DNA of 15,212 nt, from assembly GCA_023261915.1 (NCBI GenBank), contig JALRFT010000226.1:1-15212 (forward strand). The letters are read 5' to 3'. The position numbers and the translations under genes were made by a program. Below are positions 1 through 6,718 of the stretch, piece by piece. This stretch comes from Acidimicrobiales bacterium. GTDB lineage: Bacteria; Actinomycetota; Acidimicrobiia; Acidimicrobiales; Acidimicrobilacustridaceae. Positions within the stretch are counted from its first letter, which is position 1, and every line of letters begins with the position of its first letter. Below the pieces are notes generated by a model that was given only the letters and a program-made list of their open reading frames with translations, searched no databases and was not told where the DNA came from.

Positions 1-104
1 GCAGCCCGGTAGACCAGCGAGCGTGCAGCCTCGAGCTTCATCGCCATGTCCGCCAGCATGAACTGGATCCCCTGGAAGGAGCCGATCGTCTTGCCGAACT
101 GCTC
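1..104 (-). pseudogene. acyl-CoA dehydrogenase, C-terminal-domain fragment cut at both sides
   Basis: Read on the minus strand, bases 104 to 3 encode about 34 residues beginning EQFGKTIGSFQGIQF and continuing through LADMA and EAARSLVY. This is the well-known helix pair that opens the C-terminal domain of acyl-CoA dehydrogenases (family pattern R-x-QFGK-x-I-x-x-FQ). The downstream part, with the catalytic glutamate, would lie left of base 1. The upstream part is missing: past base 104 the frame stays open but reads Ile-Gly-Asp instead of the usual basic residues, and the opposite strand becomes an acyl-CoA synthetase. The fragment is not a copy of the gcdH-like gene at 5482-6696, whose equivalent segment reads TQFGTPIAAFQLTQ. 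It is either a true gene remnant at a rearrangement or the product of a chimeric join at a contig edge. Confidence 0.75.
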
Positions 105-944
105 GATACCGTCGAGGCCCGCAAGGTGGCGGCGGTGACCATCGTCGGTGACGCCTTCGCCAAGCCCATCCTCGCCGCCCTCGAGGCCGAGCCGGACCGC
201 TGGGACCTCTCCAGCCTGTTCCTCATGACCTCCTCGGGGGTCATGTGGAGCCAGGAGACCAAGGAGGGACTGCTGCGCCACAACCCCACCATGATGCTCA
301 TTGACGCGTTCAGTTCGTCGGAGGCCATCGGTCTCGGCCAGTCCGTGTCGAGTGCCGGCGGAACGTCGGGGACGGCCAAATTCTCCCTCGGTGCCAACGC
401 TCGGTGCATCACCGATGATGGACGCGACGTGGAGCCGGGCTCAGGAGAGATCGGACGGGTGGCCGTTCGTGGCTACACCCCCATCGGCTACTACAAGGAT
501 CCAGTCAAGACGGCGGCCACCTTCGTCACCGTTGACGGAGACACCTATTCAATTCCCGGCGACTACGCCATGGTTGAAGCGGACGGAACACTGACACTGC
601 TCGGCCGCGGCTCGGTGGTGATCAACACCGGCGGGGAGAAAGTGTTCCCCGAGGAGGTCGAGGAGGTGTGCAAACTGCACCCCAGCGTCGCCGACGCTGT
701 CGCCGTCGGCCTCCCCAACGACAAGTTCGGAGAGTCGGTCACTGCTGTCGTCGAGGCACGCCCCGGTGAGGTCGTTGATTCCGCCAGCCTCATCGAACAC
801 GTCAAGACCCACCTCGCCCACTTCAAGGCTCCACGCCAGGTCGTCGTCATTGACACCATCGGTCGGGCCGCCAACGGCAAGGTTGACTACAAGCGACTGC
901 GCATCTACGCCGCCGACAAACTCGGCGTCGCGCTTCCCGGCTGA
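96..944 (+). CDS. acyl-CoA synthetase (AMP-forming), 5'-truncated
   Basis: ANL-superfamily enzyme that activates a carboxylic acid to its acyl-CoA through an acyl-adenylate. Only the C-terminal half is present. Coding similarity begins near base 96 (ELLDTVE), before an in-frame GTG at 126 that is probably not a true start. Numbering from that GTG, visible core motifs are: the SSSEA segment at 63-67, in place of the usual YGxTE; GDYA at 145-148 (motif A7, ribose-binding Asp); LGRGSVVINTGGEKVFP at 159-175 (motif A8 hinge); and NGKVDYK at 250-256, with the A10 catalytic lysine at 252. The nucleotide-binding P-loop half is absent, so this piece alone cannot be active. It ends 50 bases before the SDR gene in the same direction, which suggests a beta-oxidation-type operon. 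The relatives I recognise are actinobacterial FadD-like synthetases; the substrate cannot be told. Confidence 0.88.
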   Translation, partial: ELLDTVEARKVAAVTIVGDAFAKPILAALEAEPDRWDLSSLFLMTSSGVMWSQETKEGLLRHNPTMMLIDAFSSSEAIGLGQSVSSAGGTSGTAKFSLGANARCITDDGRDVEPGSGEIGRVAVRGYTPIGYYKDPVKTAATFVTVDGDTYSIPGDYAMVEADGTLTLLGRGSVVINTGGEKVFPEEVEEVCKLHPSVADAVAVGLPNDKFGESVTAVVEARPGEVVDSASLIEHVKTHLAHFKAPRQVVVIDTIGRAANGKVDYKRLRIYAADKLGVALPG

Positions 945-980
945 GTCCGATTACTCGAATACCAACTCAACCAACGATCA

Positions 981-984
981 GGAG
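981..984 (+). promoter_or_regulatory. ribosome binding site of the MFE-2-type SDR
   Basis: AGGAG at 980-984 lies 10 bases before the ATG at 995. It is one of the few clear Shine-Dalgarno sequences in the window and supports the chosen start. Confidence 0.6.
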
Positions 985-994
985 ATTCAACGCC

Positions 995-1894
995 ATGGCA
1001 GACATCGGATACGACGGCAAGGTTGCGATCATCACCGGCGCCGGTGGTGGCCTCGGACGCTGCCACGCCCTCGAACTGGCGCGACGAGGCGCCCGCATCG
1101 TGATCAACGATGTCGGTGGCACGGTGTCGGGTGAAGGCTCGGACAAGAGCCCCGCCGACCATGTTGTGGAAGAGATCGAGGCCCTCGGTGGCGAGGCCGT
1201 CGCTGACGGCAACACTGTGGCCACACCCGAAGGGGGCGAAGCCATCGTGCAGACCGCCCTCGACGCCTTCGGCACGGTCGACATCGTGATCAACAATGCC
1301 GGCATTCTGCGGGACAAGACCTTCCACAACCTGACGCCTGATCTCCTCGTCCCGGTCATCGACGTCCACCTGATGGGGGCGTTCTACGTGACCATGCCGG
1401 CGTGGAAGGTCATGCGGGACAAGGGCTACGGCCGGGTCATCAACACCTCGTCGAACTCCGGAATCCTCGGCAACTTCGGTCAGGCGAACTACGGCGCTGC
1501 CAAGATGGGTCTGGTCGGCCTCACCCGGGTGCTGGCCAACGAGGGTCGCAAGCACAACATCCGGGCCAACGCCATTGCCCCGGTGGCCAAGACCCGCATG
1601 ACCGAGGACCTGCTCGGCCCACTCGGTGACGCCCTCGATCCGGGTCTCGTCACCCCCCTCGTGTGCTGGTTGGCATCAGAGGACTGTGACACCACCGGCG
1701 AGGTCTACTCCGCAGCTGGGGGGATCATCTCCCGCTTCTTCATCGGCCTCACCCCCGGCTACCACAACCCTGCTCTGACCGTGGAGGACGTGCGGGACAA
1801 CTGGGAGGCCATCCGGGATCCACAGGGATACATCATCCCCGAAGGACCCCAGGACGAGTTGCAGAAGATCCTGTCCACGCTCTCGGGCAGCTGA
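995..1894 (+). CDS. SDR family (3R)-hydroxyacyl-CoA dehydrogenase-like protein (MFE-2/HSD17B4 type)
   Basis: A 299-residue classical short-chain dehydrogenase. The Rossmann motif TGAGGGLG is at 14-21, followed by a beta-alpha-beta unit ending in NDVGG (39-42 region), a hallmark of the peroxisomal multifunctional enzyme type 2 group. NNAG is at 100-103. The active site has Ser153, Tyr166 and Lys170 within GNFGQANYGAAK, again the MFE-2 signature. Proteins of this group oxidise (3R)-hydroxyacyl-CoA to 3-ketoacyl-CoA with NAD, in fatty-acid or sterol side-chain breakdown. The SCP2 and hydratase domains of eukaryotic MFE-2 are absent. The gene follows the acyl-CoA synthetase fragment by 50 bases, so activation and oxidation of the same class of acyl substrates is a sensible reading. 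The last 80 or so residues extend beyond the core SDR fold, as in other bacterial members. Substrate identity is inference. Confidence 0.9.
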   Translation: MADIGYDGKVAIITGAGGGLGRCHALELARRGARIVINDVGGTVSGEGSDKSPADHVVEEIEALGGEAVADGNTVATPEGGEAIVQTALDAFGTVDIVINNAGILRDKTFHNLTPDLLVPVIDVHLMGAFYVTMPAWKVMRDKGYGRVINTSSNSGILGNFGQANYGAAKMGLVGLTRVLANEGRKHNIRANAIAPVAKTRMTEDLLGPLGDALDPGLVTPLVCWLASEDCDTTGEVYSAAGGIISRFFIGLTPGYHNPALTVEDVRDNWEAIRDPQGYIIPEGPQDELQKILSTLSGS

Positions 1895-1916
1895 GGCGCA
1901 ACGGCGCTACTGGACT

Positions 1917-1936
1917 GGTGCCGCATCGGTGGCACC
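1917..1936 (+). terminator. possible hairpin terminator after the SDR gene
   Basis: GGTGCC (1917-1922) and GGCACC (1931-1936) form a 6-bp stem with an 8-base loop, 22 bases after the SDR stop. No T-tract follows, so it would be at best a weak or factor-assisted terminator. Confidence 0.3.
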
Positions 1937-1981
1937 CCGGCAGCCGTTGAGTTCAACCAGAGGTCTCCCGACCGCGAACCG

Positions 1982-1997
1982 TGCCCGTCAACGGGCA
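1982..1997 (+). promoter_or_regulatory. small hairpin just before the protease start
   Basis: TGCCCG (1982-1987) pairs with CGGGCA (1992-1997) around a TCAA tetraloop, ending 6 bases before the GTG at 2003. It could end the upstream transcript or affect protease initiation. The same bases overlap a poor -10-like CATACT (1996-2001) placed 7 bases before the ATG at 2009. Its role is undecided. Confidence 0.3.
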
Positions 1998-2002
1998 TAC
2001 TC

Positions 2003-3808
2003 GTGACCATGGAGCGTCCCCCAACGAGCGTCCTTCCCCGCCCTGTTCGGCGCGTCCGCTCACGGTGGGCTTTACCAGTGGCCGCCATCGCCGTTCTTGC
2101 CACCTCGCTGCCCTTCACCCCGGTGGCCCGTGCAGACAACGAGGTACTCCCGAATCCTGACGCGCCGATCCGGCTCGTCGTTGACGATCCGGCCGCGGCG
2201 GTGGTTGCGGCCGCTGATCCTGCCGTGGACCTCGCCACCGTCAGCCCCGAACTGGCGGTCATCACCACCACTGCCGGGAACGCTGCACAAGCAACCGAAC
2301 TGGCTCTCGCCGCCGGTGCCACGGACGTTGAACCTGATGTCGAGGTGGAACTCGCCGAGATCATCCCCACTGACCCTGGCTGGTCGGCCTGGTGGGGCGC
2401 CCCCCAGCTACGACTCGACGAGGCATGGGTGGAGACCCTCGGATCGAGTGCCGTGGACATTGCCATCATTGATACCGGAATCAACCTCGTGACCGAATTG
2501 TCGGGGAGGGTCCTGCCCGGATGGTCAGCATTCGCTGACGAACCGAGCACCCTTGATGGTTCGCCCTCGCTGCACGGAACCAAGGCGGCCATGGTGGCCG
2601 CCGGTGCGATGAACAACGGGACCGGGGCAGCAGGAGCCTGTCCCCAGTGCGAGGTGATTCCACTCAAGGTGTTCCGGACCGGTTCCAACACTGCCAGCCT
2701 CGCCGATGTCGCCACCGCCGTGACCTGGGCCACCGCCAACGGCGCCGAGATCATCAACCTGTCCCTCGCCGGCACCCAGACCCTCACTGCCCTGACTAAC
2801 GCCGTCGCCGCCGCTCGGGCCGCCGGGGTCATCGTCGTGGCGGCCGCAGGCAACAAAGGTCTCAACAGTGATTGCTCCAACCCCATCCCGAATCCGTGTG
2901 CCACCACCCCCAACTACCCGGCGTCGACCCCCGGGGTGATTGGCGTGGCCGGCCTTGACCAGATCTCCGGCCTGGCGGCGGGGTCAAGCCGGGGCCCGAA
3001 CGTGGATCTTGCGGTGGCGTACACGAACGTGGTGGCCGGAACCACCTTCGGCACCTGGCTGAACTACTCGGGGACCTCATCAGCCAGTCCGCTCGTCGCT
3101 GGCGCCATCGGCCTGTTCCGCAGCCTCGACCCCACGGCCACCCCCGCTCAACTCGACTACTACCTCCAGATCAGCTCACCCATGCCAAGCCCCGCCATCA
3201 ACGTGGCGTGGGGGGCGCTCAATTCGGTGACGCTGTTGGCACTCGCAAACTCCAGTTGGCCGCCGGCACCGTTCACCGACGTGGTTCGGCCGTCGTTCTA
3301 TGCCACGGCGGTCGACTGGGGGTGGAACGAAAACGTCGTGACAGGCACCAGTGCGACGAAGTTCTCCCCGGATGCGACGATTACGAGGGCCATGGGGATC
3401 ACCTTCCTCTGGCGCCTCGCCGGGAGCCCTGCCCCCACGATCCCGAACCCGTTCATTGATCTTCCCCTCACCGCCTACTACCGAAGCGCTGCCATCTGGG
3501 GGTTCGAACAGGGGATCACCAACGGCCAGGGTGGCCCGAACACGTTTGATCCGGGCGGAGTGTTCAACCGGGCCCAGTCGATGACGATGATCTGGCGCTA
3601 CAACGGTGAGGCGACGCCATCGGGTGCCAACCCCTTCATCGATGTCAGCGAGACGGCGTGGTACCGCAATGCCGTGGTGTGGGGCTTCGAGGAGGCCATC
3701 ACCAACGGCATCGGCGGACCGAACGTGTTCGCTCCCGACCTTCCCATACCGCGCTCACAGAACGTCACGATGCTGTGGCGCTCAGTGGGATCCCCCACGG
3801 CGCCGTAA
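2003..3808 (+). CDS. secreted subtilisin-like serine protease (S8) with C-terminal SLH-like repeats
   Basis: 601 residues from GTG 2003; ATG 2009 is an equally good start and shortens it by two. The N-terminus is a signal peptide: an arginine-rich n-region (13-21), a hydrophobic stretch 23-37 and ARA at 42-44 as the likely cleavage site. A propeptide-like stretch follows to about 125. The S8 catalytic domain spans about 130-415. Its active site is Asp157 (in IIDTG), His191 (in LHGT), oxyanion Asn284 (in AAAGN) and Ser359 (in SGTSSASP), so it looks intact. Cys213/Cys216 and Cys291/Cys299 could form disulfides. Residues 423-597 hold three SLH-like repeats. In known S-layer proteins such modules bind cell-wall polymers; in Acidimicrobiia they occur on many exported proteins. 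The likely role is extracellular, wall-associated protein degradation. No clear Shine-Dalgarno precedes it. Confidence 0.93.
   Translation: MTMERPPTSVLPRPVRRVRSRWALPVAAIAVLATSLPFTPVARADNEVLPNPDAPIRLVVDDPAAAVVAAADPAVDLATVSPELAVITTTAGNAAQATELALAAGATDVEPDVEVELAEIIPTDPGWSAWWGAPQLRLDEAWVETLGSSAVDIAIIDTGINLVTELSGRVLPGWSAFADEPSTLDGSPSLHGTKAAMVAAGAMNNGTGAAGACPQCEVIPLKVFRTGSNTASLADVATAVTWATANGAEIINLSLAGTQTLTALTNAVAAARAAGVIVVAAAGNKGLNSDCSNPIPNPCATTPNYPASTPGVIGVAGLDQISGLAAGSSRGPNVDLAVAYTNVVAGTTFGTWLNYSGTSSASPLVAGAIGLFRSLDPTATPAQLDYYLQISSPMPSPAINVAWGALNSVTLLALANSSWPPAPFTDVVRPSFYATAVDWGWNENVVTGTSATKFSPDATITRAMGITFLWRLAGSPAPTIPNPFIDLPLTAYYRSAAIWGFEQGITNGQGGPNTFDPGGVFNRAQSMTMIWRYNGEATPSGANPFIDVSETAWYRNAVVWGFEEAITNGIGGPNVFAPDLPIPRSQNVTMLWRSVGSPTAP
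3269..3793 (+). repeat. three tandem SLH-like protein repeats in the protease tail
   Basis: The three units cover residues 423-475, 483-535 and 544-597. Each begins PF(T/I)D, has a YAxAVxWG-like helix, an (V/I)T(N/G)G turn and an R...(M/F)(I/L)WR end. Units 2 and 3 are much closer to each other (PFID, WGFE, ITNG, GGPN all shared) than to unit 1, and their DNA is also alike around the ITNG turn, suggesting a later duplication. Confidence 0.85.
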
Positions 3809-3815
3809 CCAACTG

Positions 3816-3830
3816 GGTGGTTGATCCACC
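3816..3830. terminator. possible bidirectional terminator between convergent genes
   Basis: GGTGG (3816-3820) and CCACC (3826-3830) form a short stem with loop TTGAT in the 21-base gap between the protease stop and the phosphodiesterase stop. It lacks a T-run and is short, so support is mainly positional. Confidence 0.3.
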
Positions 3831-5380
3831 TAGGGGTTCACGTAGATGAACGAGTACCCCTCGTCCCGGTAGACCACCCCGCTGGCATCGAGCGCATCAG
3901 CCCAGTTCCCGGTGCAGCCGGGGTCACTCTCCTCCATGCCGTGATCCGCGGTGAGAAAGAACGCCGTGGTATCCCACACTCCGGCCGCCTCGACGGCAGC
4001 AAGGATCCGACCCACCCGGGCATCGGTGTCACGCACACTCGCCGCCGCAATCTCGGAATACGGACCGCCCTCATGGAACGCCGCATCGGTGAGGGTGAAA
4101 TTCACCCAGGTGAACTTCGGGAGCGGCCAGGACGCACCACGGTAATGACCACCCCAGATCCCAACGAACTGGTCAACGGCCGTGTGATCGATGCGGGAGG
4201 ACACCTCGTAGTCCTTCACCGGCCGGACGAACCGTTCCGTCGCATCGGGCATCTCGTCGGCCGCCGGCATGACCGGCAGTGGCTCACCCCGGCGCATCAG
4301 ATCAAAGATTGAATAGTCGGCAGCGGCATCACAGGGCTCGTTGACTGAGACGGCGAGCGAGCCAGGGAAGTGCCGCTTGACGGCGGCGTAGAGCGACTCG
4401 ACGCCCGGGTCAAGATGGTCCATTGAGGTCATCCAGTGATACGGCGAGTTGGTGATGATCTGCTCGGAGCGGACACGATCCCACCAGGCGTTGTGCAACA
4501 CCCCGTGATGGCCGGGATAGCAACCAGTGAGGATCGACGTGTGGTTGGCGAGGGTGATGGTCGGCAACGACGACATGGCTCCGTGGGCCAACGTCGTTCC
4601 CATCGACATGAGCCGGGCGATGTTCGGCGCTTCGCCGCGGTCGACGAGATCATGGAGCACGTTGGCGTTGGTCCCATCGAGGAGGAACCCCACGACATGA
4701 TCCGGGGCGGGAGACCCAGGATCGAGCAGTTCGGTGATGACCTCGCCATCCTGTCGGGCGAGCAGCGCATCCGGCCGCCGGGTCCCGTTGCGGGCGGTGC
4801 CCTCGGCCGGCTCGGCACCCATGAGAGCGAGCACCGTCGGGGCGATATCGACAAGACGGGCCGAGCGGGCGAGCATCCCAGCTTGGCGCACCCCGGCTCC
4901 AGCCATGATGAACGGGGCACGCGCCTGCACAACACCGATCGACCCGTGCTCTCCCCGGTGGCCTCCCTGATCCTCCCAGTTGTGGCCAGCCGTGTGGATG
5001 GCCACAAGATCCGGAGCGGCCGGAGCGTCGAAGAGTTGCACGATCTGGTCGAACGCGAAGGGGTAGGCATTGGCCGTGCGTACCGGGAAGGGGTTGGCAC
5101 GCTCGGAGGCCAGAGGTGAGTCATGCGAGGGGTCCTGGTTGACCAGAGGGTCGACGCCCTCCACCGCCACGACGTCAATGTGCCAGTCGGTCCCTTCCGG
5201 TTGTGCCCGAAACTGCACACGACCCTGCGCACTGGCCGCCTCGTAGGTGTCGCCGTCGACGCTCAGGACCATGTCGACGATGTGGTCCATGGTGGAATCC
5301 AGCAGGGCCTTGCGGGCCGTTTCGACATCACCCCGGTGCTCGTCGGTCGTGGGGCGGTAGCGGGGATCGATGACGCTCAT
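3830..5380 (-). CDS. alkaline-phosphatase-superfamily phosphodiesterase/nucleotide pyrophosphatase with permuted motif order
   Basis: 516 residues from ATG 5380. The start is favoured because a -10-like TACGGT lies 6 bases upstream and similarity begins at once. Type I phosphodiesterase motifs are present: metal-ligand Asp235 in LLDGTN; nucleophile Thr276 in PTITLANH, followed by TGCYPGHHG; Asp432 and His436 in TDAAFH; Asp479-His480 in TADHGM. The final metal-ligand histidine, normally C-terminal in this superfamily, is His145 in GEHGS, with ARAPFIMAGAGV and VDIAPTVLALMG after it. It therefore precedes, rather than follows, the nucleophile half, and the protein stops 36 residues after TADHG. 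All expected two-metal ligands exist but in circularly permuted order. The family hydrolyses phosphodiester, pyrophosphate or phosphonate bonds; the substrate here is unknown. I see no signal peptide or membrane segment, so it is probably cytoplasmic. Confidence 0.85.
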   Translation of the reverse strand: MSVIDPRYRPTTDEHRGDVETARKALLDSTMDHIVDMVLSVDGDTYEAASAQGRVQFRAQPEGTDWHIDVVAVEGVDPLVNQDPSHDSPLASERANPFPVRTANAYPFAFDQIVQLFDAPAAPDLVAIHTAGHNWEDQGGHRGEHGSIGVVQARAPFIMAGAGVRQAGMLARSARLVDIAPTVLALMGAEPAEGTARNGTRRPDALLARQDGEVITELLDPGSPAPDHVVGFLLDGTNANVLHDLVDRGEAPNIARLMSMGTTLAHGAMSSLPTITLANHTSILTGCYPGHHGVLHNAWWDRVRSEQIITNSPYHWMTSMDHLDPGVESLYAAVKRHFPGSLAVSVNEPCDAAADYSIFDLMRRGEPLPVMPAADEMPDATERFVRPVKDYEVSSRIDHTAVDQFVGIWGGHYRGASWPLPKFTWVNFTLTDAAFHEGGPYSEIAAASVRDTDARVGRILAAVEAAGVWDTTAFFLTADHGMEESDPGCTGNWADALDASGVVYRDEGYSFIYVNP

Positions 5381-5386
5381 GGCATT

Positions 5387-5392
5387 ACCGTA
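5387..5392 (-). promoter_or_regulatory. -10 element of a leaderless promoter for the phosphodiesterase
   Basis: On the minus strand TACGGT matches the actinobacterial TAnnnT -10 and ends 6 bases before the ATG at 5380, so transcription would start at or next to the A of the start codon. There is no Shine-Dalgarno sequence and no good -35. Confidence 0.5.
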
Positions 5393-5402
5393 CCCATCAG
5401 CC

Positions 5403-5416
5403 CCGACCCGGGTCGG
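5403..5416. promoter_or_regulatory. 14-bp perfect palindrome, candidate operator
   Basis: CCGACCCGGGTCGG is its own reverse complement. It sits in the 101-base divergent gap and overlaps the spacer and -35 position of the proposed phosphodiesterase promoter, where a dimeric repressor could act. A 14-bp palindrome is expected about once by chance in a GC-rich window of this size, so its location is the main support. Confidence 0.35.
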
Positions 5417-5471
5417 CCCCGAAGTGGCTGCGGGGTGGTCGGCAGGCCACACTTGGGGGGAGCAACCCTGC

Positions 5472-5477
5472 GGAGGA
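5472..5477 (+). promoter_or_regulatory. ribosome binding site of the gcdH-like gene
   Basis: GGAGGA at 5472-5477 (core GGAGG 5472-5476) is followed by five bases and then the ATG at 5482. It is the strongest Shine-Dalgarno in the window and fixes this start. Confidence 0.75.
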
Positions 5478-5481
5478 ACCC

Positions 5482-6696
5482 ATGAGCACGCAGCAAAAGC
5501 AGTTCGGGACCGGTGACCCCCACGACTTCCTCGATCTCGACCGCCTCCTTGATGACGAGGAACGGCTTGGACGTGACACCGTGCGCCGTTTCGTCGCCGA
5601 TCGCATCGTTCCCGACGTCGCAACGTGGTTCGAAGAGGGCGCGTTTCCCGTGGAGATGGCCAAGGAATTCGGTGCCATGGGCCTGTTGGGTATGCACCTT
5701 GAGGGCTACGGCTGCTCCGGAGTGAGCGCCGTGGCGTACGGACTTGCGTGCACCGAACTCGAAGCCGGCGACTCGGGCGCACGCTCGTTCGTCTCAGTCC
5801 AGGGCTCGCTCGCCATGTTCCCCATCTGGGCGTTCGGTTCCGAGGAGCAGAAGCAGCAGTGGCTCCCGGCCATGGCTGCCGGGGAGGTCATTGGCTGCTT
5901 CGGCTTAACCGAGCCCGACTCTGGTTCTGATCCCGGCTCCATGCGCACCACGGCTCGCCGCGATGGTGATGACTGGATCGTCAACGGCGCCAAGATGTGG
6001 ATCACCAACGGCAGTGTGGCCAATCTCGCCGTCGTGTGGGCCCGTGACGCCGGCGATGAGACGGGTCGCACCATCCATGGTTTCCTCGTGCCCACCGACA
6101 CCCCCGGTTTCGAGGCCCATGACATCCCTCGAAAGCTCTCTCTGCGGGCGTCGGTGACCAGCGAACTCGTGCTCACCGATGTGCGACTGCCCGATAGTGC
6201 GCGACTGCCGGGAGTGTCCACGATGCGGGGACCGCTGTCGTGCCTCAACGAGGCCCGCTTCGGCATTCTCTTCGGCGCCATGGGGGCGGCCCGAGCCTGT
6301 TACGAAGCAGCTCTCGACTACGCCGGCGCCCGCACCCAGTTCGGCACCCCGATCGCCGCCTTCCAGCTGACCCAGCGCAAACTGGTCGAGATGATGGTGC
6401 GGGTGAATCGCGGAATGCTGCTCGCACTCCACCTCGGCCGCCTCAAGGATGCCGGTCAACTGTCCTCGGCCCAGGTCAGTTTCGGCAAGCTCGACAACGT
6501 TCGCGAGGCCCTCTGGGTGGCTCGGGAGGCCCGTGGGGTTCTCGGTGCCAATGGCATCACCCTCGAGTATCCGGTGATCCGCCACATGAACAACCTGGAG
6601 TCCGTCTTCACCTACGAGGGCACCAACGAGATCCACACTCTGGTGCTCGGTCAAGCCATCACCGGGATCAACAGTTTCAACGCTCCGGCGTCCTGA
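5482..6696 (+). CDS. gcdH: glutaryl-CoA dehydrogenase-like acyl-CoA dehydrogenase
   Basis: 404 residues, full length for the family. FAD enzyme of the acyl-CoA dehydrogenase fold. GcdH converts glutaryl-CoA to crotonyl-CoA plus CO2 in lysine, tryptophan and aromatic breakdown, passing electrons to ETF. Sequence hallmarks resemble glutaryl-CoA dehydrogenases rather than other members: Arg101 in ARSFVSVQGSL (equivalent of the glutarate-binding arginine), CFGLTEPDSGSDP at 139-151, KMWITN at 171-176, LSLRAS at 219-224, and the C-terminal TYEGTNEIHTLVLGQAITGI with catalytic Glu379. The nearest neighbours are not lysine-degradation genes, so its partners must be elsewhere. It is transcribed divergently from the phosphodiesterase and ends 22 bases before the stop of the convergent NTF2-like gene. 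The alternative is a general acyl-CoA dehydrogenase with another short dicarboxyl-CoA substrate. Confidence 0.88.
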   Translation: MSTQQKQFGTGDPHDFLDLDRLLDDEERLGRDTVRRFVADRIVPDVATWFEEGAFPVEMAKEFGAMGLLGMHLEGYGCSGVSAVAYGLACTELEAGDSGARSFVSVQGSLAMFPIWAFGSEEQKQQWLPAMAAGEVIGCFGLTEPDSGSDPGSMRTTARRDGDDWIVNGAKMWITNGSVANLAVVWARDAGDETGRTIHGFLVPTDTPGFEAHDIPRKLSLRASVTSELVLTDVRLPDSARLPGVSTMRGPLSCLNEARFGILFGAMGAARACYEAALDYAGARTQFGTPIAAFQLTQRKLVEMMVRVNRGMLLALHLGRLKDAGQLSSAQVSFGKLDNVREALWVAREARGVLGANGITLEYPVIRHMNNLESVFTYEGTNEIHTLVLGQAITGINSFNAPAS

Positions 6697-6718
6697 TCAG
6701 CATCCCGAGGGCTACGGG

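Noticed and set aside
1759..2913. Long minus-strand open frame of 384 codons opposite the SDR end and the protease
   Set aside because: Low-complexity Ala/Ser/Thr/Arg product with no domain, running opposite a protease with complete catalytic motifs; open frames of this kind are common in antisense GC-rich sequence.
5381..5782. A 134-residue N-terminal extension of the phosphodiesterase frame, antisense to the start of gcdH
   Set aside because: It runs opposite the well-supported gcdH coding sequence and its ribosome binding site, its Arg/Pro-rich composition is typical of an antisense frame in GC-rich DNA, and the TAnnnT element points to ATG 5380.
6697..6718. Possible terminator (CCCG/CGGG stem) between gcdH and the NTF2-like gene
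   Set aside because: Only four pairs with a seven-base loop and no T-run; not distinguishable from chance in this composition.
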